Origin: Ovis canadensis
Lineage: Eukaryota; Chordata; Mammalia; Artiodactyla; Bovidae
Assembly: GCF_042477335.2 (NCBI RefSeq)
Contig: NC_091262.1
Coordinates: 71,720,001 to 71,784,000 of the forward strand
DNA length: 64,000 bases
Direction: 5' to 3'
Shown: piece by piece, positions 12,050 to 22,110 of the stretch
Layout: every line of letters begins with the position of its first letter
Position numbering within the stretch: the first letter of the stretch is position 1
The notes under the pieces: generated by a model
Seen by the model: only the letters and a program-made list of their open reading frames with translations
Database searches by the model: none
What the model was told of the DNA's origin: nothing
Program-made: the position numbers and the translations under genes

Positions 12050-12240
12050 TGGAATAGGAATCCAGAAGCACTGAATTGTAGTCCTTTGATTGTTGGCAGA
12101 TCTCACAATCTTATCTAACTTTAGTTTCTTTAGCTGTAAATTTGTGAATAATCATAACTTTCCTTGTCTACATCACAGTGTTTGTTGTGAAGGCCTTGGC
12201 ATAACATATGATAATAGTCTTTGAATGTTGTCTGATGTTA
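12050..12240 (+). repeat. MIR SINE
   Basis: GAATTGTAGTCCTTTGATTG, CTTTAGTTTCTTTAGCTGTAAAT and CACAGTGTTTGTTGTGAAGG follow the MIR pattern on the + strand. Confidence 0.6.
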
Positions 12241-12799
12241 TACCAGTTTATAACAGACCGAAACACACAAATGACAGACATGTCAAATCTCATTGCCACC
12301 CTTTCCAATATTCTGCTCAAAATTGCATGGTGACCTGAAATTTCATCATCTTAAATATTGCTTGAAATAAGGGGCCATCTGCTGGGGCTTGGGAATTTTT
12401 CCTGAGAGTGTGTCATATAATAACAGTAACTGTTATACCAGGTTTTGATCTCATAGAACCTGACAGAACACCTCTTCAGTGTTGATGGGTAATCCTGTCT
12501 CTATGAATTTTTATTTATCTACCAATCTTTGCATATATTTTAATGCTGCATAGACTTCAGGGTCATGGTATCTTTTGCTGAACCGATATGACTTGACAGC
12601 ATGGGTATCTTATGCTCAAACCCTGTCTCATGGAGCACAGTTACCTCTGCTTACACAAACAGAGGCCACTTGCTAATCCAGGCAGCACAGGAAATGGTTC
12701 TGTCATATAGCAGAACTGGCATCAGAATGTTTTTTTTTCTTCCCAGGTGATTCCCTTCCCTGTACCCCTTAAAAAGGTAGACAGCATCCAATAACTTCT

Positions 12800-13289
12800 G
12801 AGCTGGTCTCCGAGCCTCTACTCTTAGCCCTCCCAGAGCCTGCTCTCCACCAAAAAGCCAGAGCTATCCTCCAAACATGGAAATCAAATTATGTCATTTC
12901 CTTCTTGAAAACAACTAGTAGCTTCACATCACTCCAGCAAATCAGATTCAGCACCTCTGCCTTGCTCTCTGGCACCAGCTTATCTTACTACTTCATCCCT
13001 TGCTTCTGCTAGCGTTCACTCTGTTAGGCTCATATTGGCCTTGCTGCAGTTTCATAAAGGCACTAGGTTTTGCTTTTGCTCCAGGCTTTTTCCCTCTGTC
13101 TCACAAGCCCTTCTTGCAGATGGTCACATGATTTGCTTGCTCACTCCCTTCAAGTCTCAGCTCCAGTATTACGGCTTCCCAGAGGCCCTTCTTTACCTTT
13201 TAGCTCAAACAGGACCTTCCATCATTTTCTACCTATTCCCTTGCCCTGCTTTGTATTTCTTCACAGGTATTTGTTTCCTCTAGAATAAC
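12800..13289 (+). repeat. L2 LINE 3' part, left piece
   Basis: Matches the well-known L2 3' region: TTTGCTCCAGGCTTTTTCCCTCTG, then CTCACTCCCTTCAAGTCTCAGCTCC, CTTCCCAGAGGCCCTTCTTTACC and CTTCACAGGTATTTG. It continues after the insertion at 13766-13890. Confidence 0.8.
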
Positions 13290-13434
13290 AACAGAACTGT
13301 CTGCAGTCATGGAAAGGTTATATAAAATTCTGTGCTATTCAATAGACTAGCCACTAGCCACATGTGGGAACTGAGCACTTGAAATATATCTAATGAGACA
13401 GAGGAACTGAATTTTTAATTTAGCCTACTTTTTA
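13290..13434 (+). mobile_element. hAT-type nonautonomous element, left piece
   Basis: GAACTGTCTGCAGTCATGGAAAGG, GCCACTAGCCACATGTGG, GAGCACTTGAAATATAT and GAGGAACTGAATTTTTAATTT are the left part of a common mammalian hAT-Charlie element (MER3/MER58-like; name uncertain). It sits in the L2 and is itself split by a CHR SINE. Confidence 0.65.
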
Positions 13435-13701
13435 AGATTTATTTTTTGTTTATGGCTGTGCTGGGTCTTTGTTGCTGCATGTGGGGCTTCTCTAGTTGCA
13501 AAGAGTGGGGGCTACTCTTCTCTGTGGTGCGCTGGCTTCTCTTATTGCAGGGCAAGGGCCCAGTAGTTATGGCTTGTGGACTCCAGAGCACAGGCTCAGT
13601 TGTTGTGGCTCATGGGCTTAGTTGTTCCATGGCACGTGGAATCTTCCCGGACCAGGGATCAAACCCATGTCCACTGCGTTGGCAGGTAGATTCTTACCGC
13701 T
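13435..13701 (-). repeat. CHR SINE (cetartiodactyl), inserted in hAT element
   Basis: Antisense CHR: TTATGGCTGTGCTGGGTCTT, repeated GTTGTGG/GCTCATGGGC units, then GATCTTCCCGGACCAGGGATC-type head and GTTGGCAGGTAGATTCTTA. A near-identical duplication TTTAGCCTACTTTT / TTTGCCTACTTTT flanks it at about 13419-13432 and 13701-13713. Confidence 0.85.
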
Positions 13702-13765
13702 TTGCCTACTTTTAATTAGTTTAAATTTAACCACATGTGGCTACTATATTATACAGCACAATTCT
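13702..13765 (+). mobile_element. hAT-type element, right piece
   Basis: Resumes with TTAATTAGTTTAAATTTAACCACATGTGGCTACTATATT and the terminal ACAGCACA, the inverted counterpart of the left terminus at 13290. Confidence 0.65.
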
Positions 13766-13890
13766 AGCATTTAGGCTTCGTAAAGACAAAGACTTGCCTG
13801 TCTTATACACAGCTGTGTCCCAGCATCTAGAATAATGCCTCGTATGTAGGAGATACTGAAACAATACTGTGTGACTGAGTAAGTGACTAG
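13766..13890 (+). repeat. L2 LINE 3' terminus, right piece
   Basis: TAAAGACAAAGACTTGCCTGTC, CCCAGCATCTAGAATAATGCC and AGATACTGAAACAATACTGTGTGACTGAG correspond to the L2 3' end. It continues the 12800-13289 piece. Confidence 0.7.
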
Positions 13891-14873
13891 AGCATTAGTT
13901 ATGAAGTCAAGTGACTTAGGCCGTAGTCCTGATAATTAGGTTGTTATTCTTGTGCAAAATTTGATTTCTCTTTTATAAAATGGCTTTCCGCTATACTTTT
14001 TTTTTTGCTGAGAATCATATAAAAGCTATTTCTGATAGTGTATTAGGAATTATAAAATGCAGGAACAGGTTAAGAAATTGTTGTTCATAGAAGGAGGGGA
14101 TGATATAATAATTGTTTTGGTAGTGCTAAGAGGAACAGGTCTTAAGAGGAATAGGTCTTAAGACTTAATTGTATTTCCTGAGCACAATATTGCATGTAAA
14201 ATTTCCTTATTTTGATTAATTCTCTGGTTCCTTCCATTGTATGTAGTTTTGACCTTATACATCCTCATGAGGACAAGCTGCACGTCTGTTTGCGTCATGC
14301 CTTTTTAACAAGATTCAATAAATGAAGTGTGCCTCTGCATGTTTATTAAATTGGAATTGTGGTGACTTTGTTCAGTCCATTAGAAGACTAAGAAATTGCA
14401 AGGCACAGTCTGTTTAAAGAAGTGCGGGAGTCAGTTTCGGAGGGCTTGAGTCAGGGGAACACTCTTGGCTTTGATGCTGACCTTTCTTGAGGGAGAGCAT
14501 GGATTTCTAGGGGTTAGAAGGGACATCCAAAAGTCACCAAGCCATTTTGACTGTTCTCCAAATGAACTTCACCTAAATCATCCGAGATATTTGGGCATCT
14601 CTCCCACTGTGCCTCCAGGCACAGTGATTCTCAGCCTCCCTTAATAGTAGTTTTCATTTTTAAGAAACACTTCTAATTTAAGTTTGAAATGAATTTAAAC
14701 AAAGATGAAACACTTGTTCCCAAAGGAATGGATGTAGTATACATATAATTATTTTTCCTTGCCTGTGTTGAAAGCTACACTTACTTTTGCTTTTCTCCCC
14801 TTTAACCAAAGAACCCAAAGGTGTGCAATTATTCCTCCCACTTCTGGACACCTTATTAAATATTTCCTTTCTT
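13891..14873. other. UNC79 intron, mostly unassigned
   Basis: No gene. The 14480-14640 stretch (TAGAAGGGACATCC … GGCACAGTGATTCTCAGCC) looks like a decayed ancient repeat that I cannot name. Confidence 0.4.
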
Positions 14874-15009
14874 TTTTTCCCAAGTTTTATTTATTTAAAA
14901 TTTTTGGCTGCACACTGCGACATATGGTGTCTTAGTTCCCCAACCAAGGAATGAACCTGCATCCCCTGCATTGGAAGGCAGAGTCTTAACCACTGAACTA
15001 CCCTGGAAG
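14874..15009 (-). repeat. CHR-family tRNA-Glu SINE, short form
   Basis: Antisense SINE head GTTCCCCAACCAAGGAATGAACC … GGAAGGCAGAGTCTTAACCACTG with an oligo-T left end. A perfect 13-bp duplication TATTTCCTTTCTT at 14861-14873 and 15010-15022 defines its ends. Confidence 0.85.
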
Positions 15010-15172
15010 TATTTCCTTTCTTATTCTCATCCCTCTAGTAGCACTTCTCAAATGTAGCTCCAAGGTCCACTTGGTCAGAATCATTTGATGTGTTTATTAA
15101 ACACAGCTTTCCTGCTTCCCAACTGAGTTAGACTCTCTAGATATGGGTCCCCTGAAGCTGAATTTGAACAAG

Positions 15173-15376
15173 TATTAGTATCAGCCGTTCAGTCATGTCC
15201 AACTCTTTGTGACCCTATGGACTATAGCCCTCCAGGCTCCTCTGTCTGTGGGATTCTCCAGGCGAGAATACTGGAGTGGGTTGTCATGCCCTCCTCCAGG
15301 GGAACTTCCCCCAGGGATTGATCCTGAGTCTCCTGCATTGCAGGCAGATTCTTTACCGTCTGAGCAGGGAAGCCCC
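15173..15376 (-). repeat. Bov-tA SINE, full length
   Basis: Antisense Bov-A body and tRNA-Glu head (CATTGCAGGCAGATTCTTTACCGTCTGAG). Flanked by the perfect 11-bp duplication ATTTGAACAAG at 15162-15172 and 15377-15387. Confidence 0.92.
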
Positions 15377-15504
15377 ATTTGAACAAGCTCCTTGGCTAAA
15401 GTCTGAATTTGGCCCAAAGATTTTTTTTTCCTTCATTAATCATACTTAGTTCATCAACTTTAACATCTAAGAACAGTGAACTGATCTTCATATCTTTGTA
15501 TAAA

Positions 15505-15546
15505 AGAGTCGGACACGACTGAACGACGGAACTGAACTGAACTGAA
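15505..15546 (+). repeat. BovB/Bov-A 3'-tail stub with ACTGA repeats
   Basis: AGAGTCGGACACGACTGAACG followed by GGAACTGAACTGAACTGAA is the last ~40 bp of a BovB-type element with its pentanucleotide tail. No body precedes it, so this is an extreme 5' truncation or a deletion remnant. Confidence 0.75.
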
Positions 15547-17079
15547 TACTTATTTACATTGTATAACCAAGCTAATTTTTGTTCCTGATTATCACTGGCT
15601 TGGTGGGTTAGCAGCATCCCAGAAGTAAGTGATTAATAAAAACCAACTCAGGTAAATGGGACTTAATTATAGATCCATTTTATTTGTTTGTGTATTTCTG
15701 TAAAGCTATTGTAATGGTCACAGTGTCCACTGTGGTGCTCACTTTTTAAATGTAAAATAAAAAAGAATCATGTTAAATTTTTTTTGTCTTCTTCATTATG
15801 TGATAAACCTCTTTTAGTGCTTTAATACTTCTTTTATACGTGTGTTTTATTATGTTACTTTATTCTTTTCGGCTGTAGGTGAGATATTATTCCAACACTT
15901 TAATGTTTTAAAGTAAGACAGATTTTAGGGCTATCTGCTTTTTTCTTGTTGTCTGTGTTGGTGGTCTTCTGCAGTATGTGTTGGAAATTGAGAGCTGACT
16001 TTATGAGGGTGTTTATTCACTATCTACTGTTCTGTTTGTGCTTTCCTGACAATTTGCCACAGGAGCCCAACTATAAGGCAAGGTTTCTGCTATTTCTGCA
16101 ATTATCCCAGAAAAGGAATTCTATTTTCTATTTGAGTCCTTGTAAAGTTTCTCTATTGTGGGCCCTCTTTATTACTGTATTTAGAATAATAAAGTACACT
16201 GGAGACAACATGTTACCTTGAATGATCTCCAAAAGAGCTAGTTCTGGATGCTTATAGAGGTTACCTGATACACTCATTAAAAAAGAGAGATTTGAAACAG
16301 TGTTGGATGTCTTTGTAAACAGGCCACTTAAAGATGTCTTAAAAGCAATATGTAAGTGGTTTTCACAATTTTACTGCTATAAGATGAATTTTGAAGAATC
16401 CAACTGACCTTGTGATTGAATACTGTGGGACAGGATAAAATGTCCAGCAACAGCATTATTCACAGATTCAAAAAGTACTTTATTTCAAATAACTCAGGTG
16501 GATATGAAAATGGTAAGCTCTGGAAAAGTAAAAGAGTGATTGTCATGGCGATTAAGCTGCTGCTGCTGAAGTTACATGTGAAGGTTTGAATAAAATTGTT
16601 TAATGATAAGTGAGAGTTGAAAATAATTTTTAAATTAATATATTGTTTTTTTATTATGCATGATTTAAAATTTGTGTTTGTTACTAAGTGAATATAGTGC
16701 CCATTATAAGTAGACTCTTTCATCTGCATCTCTTAATACATTCAAGTCGTGTTAAAAAACCTTTTATTTTTACTTTCTTATCGGGATAAACTTCAGCATG
16801 TGTTGTATTTGGATACATGGAGGATTTTATTTTTTCTTTCTTTTCTACCTAGATAAAAACATATTGGAAACAGAGATCACATCTGAGTAAAATTCTGATG
16901 TAACTATTACATTACATTCTGGCATTAGTCCTGCTCCTTGAAGGTTGTCACTAAATATGCCTATGATAAAGACGATGGTAGTGTTTGTGTGCCAGGACAA
17001 ATTTTGTGATTTTATTTATGTAAAACTTCTATTGATTTTTTTCAAGTTTCTTTTCAGCTCTCTTGCCCTATGCAAAGTA
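15547..17079. other. UNC79 intron, no assigned repeat
   Basis: No recognised repeat and no convincing coding potential; short frames (for example 15946-16221) lack similarity to anything I know. Confidence 0.45.
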
Positions 17080-17080
17080 G

Positions 17081-17131
17081 CAACAAATATATAAATAAAT
17101 ATAAATATACAAATATATGTATATATATAAA
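17081..17131. repeat. A/T microsatellite just upstream of a splice acceptor
   Basis: ATATATAAATAAATATAAATATACAAATATATGTATATATATAA-type sequence ending about 32 nt before the exon at 17163, in the zone where the branch point is expected. Candidate branch sequences lie between 17131 and 17150 (GTCTAATC). Confidence 0.7.
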
Positions 17132-17162
17132 TTGTGTCTAATCAAAATAATTTTGGTTTTAG

Positions 17163-17255
17163 TGGGTTCCTCAAGGAGAGAAGGTGTTCCTGCCCATGTT
17201 AATCTCTCTGCATCATCCATGCTAATGATTGCAATGCAGTACACATCCAACCCAG
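17163..17255 (+). CDS. UNC79: UNC79 exon c (93 nt, about residues 207-237)
   Basis: TG completes the Leu codon begun at 8064. The peptide GSSRREGVPAHVNLSASS continues to MLMIAMQYTSNP, as in UNC79. The final G joins TG at 26057 to give Val. The donor is CAG|GTAAGT, an ideal site. The acceptor is weak-looking: only AATTTTGGTTTTAG with two purine interruptions, preceded by 60 nt of almost pure A/T. The exon length is a multiple of three with phase 1 on both sides, so exon skipping would preserve the frame, and the SSRREG stretch is a basic, probably flexible loop. Whether it is alternatively spliced is not visible here. Confidence 0.95.
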
Positions 17256-18159
17256 GTAAGTGGAAATTTGGATGGATTTATTGATTCCAAGACCAATAAT
17301 TGAATAAGGTATCAAATAGGCAAACTAGAAATTCTTAGGAGATTTTCTTTTGGTAAATAGACAACTGGAGTTGTGTTAGAAAACAGATTTAAAAGTTGAA
17401 ATGTTTTACTTGCCTCTGGATGTTAGTAGTAATCCTATTGGCTAGTGATATTTTTAGAATATTTGAGAACAGTTTTAGAACACTGACTTGGCTTGAATAT
17501 AATATTCCCACTAATTATGTATGAAAATACACTGTACCCTGTTATTGAGTGCTGTAACATTTGTATAGAGATGACTAGATAAAAAACAGTATCTCATTTT
17601 GATTTGTGTTTCTTTGATTACTAGTAATGTTAAACAGACTTAATCTGATATACTTTGTTTGATTTCCATTTATCAGTGTCACTGCAGATGAACTTTGGGA
17701 AAGTAACCTAAAAGGGGCTGACTATTGGAGTCACGTGCTAAGACATGATCTCAATTTTTATTTTCATTAGGCAAGTAGACAAATTTGGTGGCTCTGTTTT
17801 TGACCTTCTACTTAATTACAGAAGGAGTAATAATTGAGTTTTTGACTCAGGATGAGGAAACCAATTTTTTTTTCATTAAAAAATCTTAATGTTTCTTAAT
17901 CTGGAATATCATCCTTCAAATATGAAATCCCTTATGATTATTATATGAGTTTAATTAAAATATATATTTGGAGGAAGTTATATCTCATATCTCTATTTGG
18001 CTTAAAGGATCCTCATAATATCATTTATATTTATTAGAATATAATGAATCTAGTTCGTTAAAGTCTCTAGTTAGTTATCTAAGTCTCTGAGAATCTAGTT
18101 AGTTAACTAAACTCTCTACATCAGGCTTTGGTCCTAATTTCCATGTTAGGAGGCAGTTT
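17256..18159. other. UNC79 intron, no assigned repeat
   Basis: AT-rich. A locally repeated TCTAGTTAGTTA / TCTAAGTCTC motif occurs at 18050-18115. No gene. Confidence 0.5.
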
Positions 18160-18400
18160 AGCAGGTCGGGTAGAATCATGTGCTTTGAGGTTAAGGGTAT
18201 GTGAGTTCACATCTGAGCTCAGCACAGTTAGCTTAACCATGAGCAAGTTCTTTAACTTCCCTAAAACTAAGTTTTCTCATTTCTAAAATAGAAATAATTC
18301 TTCCTGCAATAACTTCAGATGTTGTTGTGAGGATTTAATGGCTTAGGTCTGTGTGAAGTGCTTCCTCAGCATGGTGACTTGGTACATCATGAACCCTGCT
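18160..18400 (+). repeat. MIR SINE, full length
   Basis: GTAGAATCATGTGCTTTGAGG, GAGTTCACATCTGAGCTCAGC, GAGCAAGTTCTTTAACTTCC, TTGTTGTGAGGATTTAATGG and GTGAAGTGCTTCCTCAGC follow MIR from head to 3' end. Confidence 0.8.
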
Positions 18401-18657
18401 CAGTAAATGGAAAGATGGATCTCTACAATCTGCCATTGTCTTCTTGGAGTTGAATGTTTCATTGGGAAACCACTGCTATCAAATAATGTTACTTCTGTTA
18501 TTTCTAAATCTGTGTCTTCATCTGTTCATGGGGGGACATGTATAACCAGCTATTCTATACTAAGAATGATATGTGGGACAGCAAATTAATCTGGTGATGG
18601 GGGAAACGGAAGAAGTGAGGTGCTGTCCACCGAGGGGCTCTCTGTGACCAAGTGGGT

Positions 18658-18758
18658 GCTAAGTCACTTCAGTCGTGTCTGACTCTGTGCGACCCCATAG
18701 ACGGCAGCCCACCAGGCTCCCCCGTCCCTGGGATTCTCCAGGCAAGAACACTAGGTAG
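18658..18758 (-). repeat. Bov-A monomer
   Basis: Single antisense Bov-A unit (CTAAGTCACTTCAGTCGTGTC to GGCAAGAACACTA). The 12-bp near-duplicates GACCAAGTGGGT at 18646-18657 and GACCACGTGGGT at 18759-18770 flank it. Confidence 0.85.
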
Positions 18759-18849
18759 GACCACGTGGGTAGGACATTATTATCCTTTGAACTTTTATTG
18801 GGGGAGATAGCCAGTGGAAGCTTGATCCTTGTAGCTGATTGTATATCAG

Positions 18850-19215
18850 GAATAGAGCCGAGTTCTTGCTCAGGTACCAGGAATTCATTGCGTAACTCCT
18901 GTGTACATTGCTCTGTGCTCAGCACTGTGAAAACCACCCTGAAATGTAAGACATGGTGCTTGCTATGGAGCTTATGTCTAATTGGGAAGATTAGACTTAT
19001 TCACATAAATGATTAATTTACAGTGTAAAGTAGTATGTAAAAAATAACAAATAAATTATATGGATACTGTTAATTCATCAGAGGAGAGAACTGTGTGGGT
19101 TGAAATGATCAGGAAAGGCTTTGCGACACTTGATCAAAGTATGGGTCTTAAAATTGGATAGAATTTTGATTGACATGGTAAGCGGGGCATTCTGGGAGAG
19201 GAGGCAGTTTAAATA
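18850..19215 (-). repeat. L2 LINE fragment 1
   Basis: Antisense L2 3' region: TGTGCTCAGCACTGTGAAAAC, GGTGCTTGCTATGGAGCTTATG, TCAGGAAAGGCTTTGCG and GGGGCATTCTGGGAGAGGAGG follow the L2 order. Confidence 0.65.
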
Positions 19216-19364
19216 AAGGGATTCTCTGGGTCTGCTCATGGATGGTCAGTGGCCTCCTCTGAACAAGGTTCGTGTAGCAAACAGAAGGAGAAGAGCAGAC
19301 CCTGTGGAAGAGAAAGTGCCCCAGAGCAGAGGACACAGGCCTGGCTCCACGCAGTTCCCCATCT

Positions 19365-19885
19365 AGAGCACTGCTTATAAACTCAACAGGCAGTTGCTGA
19401 GGGTCTGCTAGGTGCAACCCCTCCTCTCTCTTCGTGAAGCTTATCATGTGGTGGAGGGAGAAGACATTAACCAAATAATCACACAAGCAAGTGTCCAGTT
19501 TCGATGGTGACAAGTGCTTTGAATGATGTACATTGTGCTATGATGAGACCCTATAAAAGGGGATTTTTCTTTTATTGAAGAGATTTGGGAAAGCTTTTCT
19601 GGGAGTAAAACCTTTGATCTGAGGACTGATGGAGGAGTAGCATTAACAAGGCCTATTAGGGAGTGGAAGTTTCCAGGCAGAGGGATCTTATGTGTCAGAA
19701 GGGAAACTTGCGCGCAGGTGGGACTGACAGGTCACTGTAGCTGGAGCTCAGAGTGAGGGCTGCCTGGTGTGAGACGAGACTGTAGACACCCACAGGTCAG
19801 AACACGCAGGATGTTGTGGGCTCTGGTAGTCTTGTGCTCATCCTAAGTCTAATGGGGAGGTACTGAAAGAGTGAGTGTGTGTGTC
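19365..19885 (-). repeat. L2 LINE fragment 2, left piece
   Basis: A second antisense L2 copy begins with AACAGGCAGTTGCTGAGGGTC and TGAAGCTTATCATGTGGTGG. It runs through GTTTCCAGGCAGAGGGATC, GCTGGAGCTCAGAGTGAGGG and GATGTTGTGGGCTCTGG. A Bov-tA splits it. Confidence 0.7.
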
Positions 19886-20104
19886 CTTGGGGTTTCCCAG
19901 GTGGCTCAGTGATAAAGAATCTGCCTGCCAGTGCAGGAGATGCCGGTTAAATCCCTGGCTTGTGAAGATACCCTGGAGGAGGTAATGACAACCCACTCCA
20001 GTATTCTTGTCTGGAGAATCCCATGGGCAGAGTGCCTGGTGGACTACAGTCCATAGGGTCACACAAAGTCAGGCATGACTGAGCGACTGAGCATGCACGC
20101 ACAT
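19886..20104 (+). repeat. Bov-tA SINE, full length, inserted in L2
   Basis: Head GTTTCCCAGGTGGCTCAGTG and B-box-like GGTTAAATCCC, body CAACCCACTCCAGTATTC, and end GACTGAGCGACTGAGCATGC with a short CACACA-like tail. Confidence 0.9.
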
Positions 20105-20340
20105 ATGTGTCATGCTAGCTGCAGCTTAGAATGGAATAAAAGGAGCCAGAGTGGATGCAGATTGACCCGTGAGGAGGCCATTGCATTTGTCTATACATGT
20201 AAAAGTCAGGATTTATTGAGGCCAAGAAAAGTGGATATATCTGAGAGCTATTCAGGAAGTAAAAATTGTTAGGGTTTGGTGACATATTGGATATCCCTGA
20301 GAAAGAAGACACTGGAAGAGAAAGGCCAGGCTTCTAAGGG
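20105..20340 (-). repeat. L2 LINE fragment 2, right piece
   Basis: Resumes the L2 split by the Bov-tA: GAGGAGGCCATTGCATTTGTC, GGTTTGGTGACATATTGGAT and GAAGACACTGGAAGAGAAAGG correspond to further antisense L2. Confidence 0.55.
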
Positions 20341-20399
20341 AAGATCGTGAGGTCTATTTTGGACATGTTACATTCAAGATGTCTTTAAAATATTTGAGA

Positions 20400-20468
20400 G
20401 AAGATGATATACCGTGGACTAATACATTGTTGTATGTCAATTATATCTCAATAACACTGGGGGAAAAA
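20400..20468 (+). repeat. Possible L1 3'-end fragment
   Basis: ACTAATACATTGTTGTATGTC followed by AATTATATCTCAATAA resembles artiodactyl L1 3' ends. Short and tentative. Confidence 0.35.
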
Positions 20469-20504
20469 CCTACACATAACCTCAGTAATAATTCTCTATG
20501 TCCT

Positions 20505-22110
20505 AAAAAATTGGAATTGGTCAACAGGAGATGGCAAGAGTGAACATTGACAGTTTAGGAATCAATGAACTAAAGTGGACAGGAATGGGCGAATTTAATT
20601 CAGATGGCTATTATATCTACTACTGTGGGCAAGAATCCCTTAGAAGAAATGGAGTACCCCTCATTGTCAACAAGAGTATGAAATGCAGTATTTGGGTGCA
20701 ATCTCAAAAACTACAGAATGATCTCAGTTCCTTTCCAAGGAAAACCATTCAATATCACAGTATTGAAGTCTTTGCCCCAACCACTAATGCTGAAGAAGCT
20801 GAAGTTCAACAGTTCTATGAAGACCTACAAGACTTTGTAGAACTAACACCAAAAAAAGACGTCCTTTTCATCATAGGGGACTGGAATGCAAAAGAAAGAA
20901 GTCAAAAGATATCTGGAATAACAGGCAAGTTTGGCCTTGGAGTACAAAATGAACCAGGGCAAAGGATAACAGAGTTTTACAAAGAGAACGCACTGGTCAT
21001 AGCAAAAACCCTCTTCCAATAACACAAGAGACGACTCTACACATGTACATCACCAGATGGCCAACACCAAAATCAGATTGATTATATTCTTTGCAGCTGA
21101 AGATGGAGAAACTCTATACAGTCAGCAAAAACAAGACTGGGAGCTGACTGTGGCTCAGATCATGAACTCCTTATTGCAAAATTCAGACTTAGATTGAAGA
21201 AAGTAGGGAAAGCCACTAGACCATTCAGGTATGACCTAAATCAAATCCCTGATGATTATACAGTGAAAGTGACAAATAGATTCAAGGGTTTAGATCTGAT
21301 AGACAGAGTGCCAAAAGAACTATGGACGGAGGTTCATGACATTGTACAGGAGGTGGTGATCAAAACCATCCCCAAGAAAGAGAAATGCAAAAAGGCAAAA
21401 TGGTTGTCTGAGGAGGCCTTACAAATAGTTGAGAAAAGAAGCAAAGTGAAAGGCAAAGGAGATAAGGAAAGATATACCCACCTGAATGCAGATTTCCAGA
21501 GAATAGCAAAGAGAGATAAAAGCCTTCTTAAATGAACATTGCAAAGAAATAGAGGAAAACAATAGAATAGGGAGAGATCTCATCAAGATCTCTTCAAGAA
21601 AATTAGAGATACCAAGGGAAAATTTCATGCAAATAGGCCCAATAAAGGACAGAAGTGGTATGGACCTAACAGAGGCAGAAGAGATTAAGAAGAGGTGGCA
21701 AGAATACACAGAAGAACTGTGCAAGAACGATCTTAATGACCTCGATAACCTCAGTGGTATGATCACTCACCTAGAGCCAGACATCCTGGAGTGTGAATTC
21801 CAGTGGGCCTTAGGAAGTATTACTATGAAGAAAGCGAGTGGAGGTGATGGAAATCCTTCTGAGCTATTTCAAATCCTGAAGGATGCTGGTGCTAGAGTGT
21901 TGCACTCAATATGCCAGTGAATTTGGAAACCTCAGTAGTGACCACAGGACTGGGAAAGGTCAGTTTTCATTCCAGTGCCAAAGAATGTTCAAACTACTGC
22001 ACAGTTGCACTTATTTCGCATACCAGCAAGGTAATGCTGAAAATCTTTTAAGCTAGGCTTCAACAGTGTGTGAACTGAGAACTTCCAAATGTACAAGCTG
22101 GATTTAGGAA
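20505..22110 (+). pseudogene. BovB LINE: endonuclease and start of RT, broken
   Basis: Begins just before the BovB ORF2 endonuclease domain. The frame at 20531-21022 has the motifs LGINELKWTGMGEFNSD and FIIGDWNAK (APE-type endonuclease). Frameshifts follow, then frames at 21194-21535 (RPFRYDLNQIPDDYTVKVTN) and 21627-21920 (MDLTEAEEIKKRWQEYTEE, ASGGDG). The SDHELLI-type catalytic segment near 21155-21180 is in a shifted frame. Homology breaks off at about VQAGFRK-equivalent sequence near 22108, where an opposite-strand BovB begins; it resumes at 23093. BovB mobilises by target-primed reverse transcription and drives Bov-tA and Bov-A SINEs (family knowledge). This copy cannot be functional. Confidence 0.9.
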
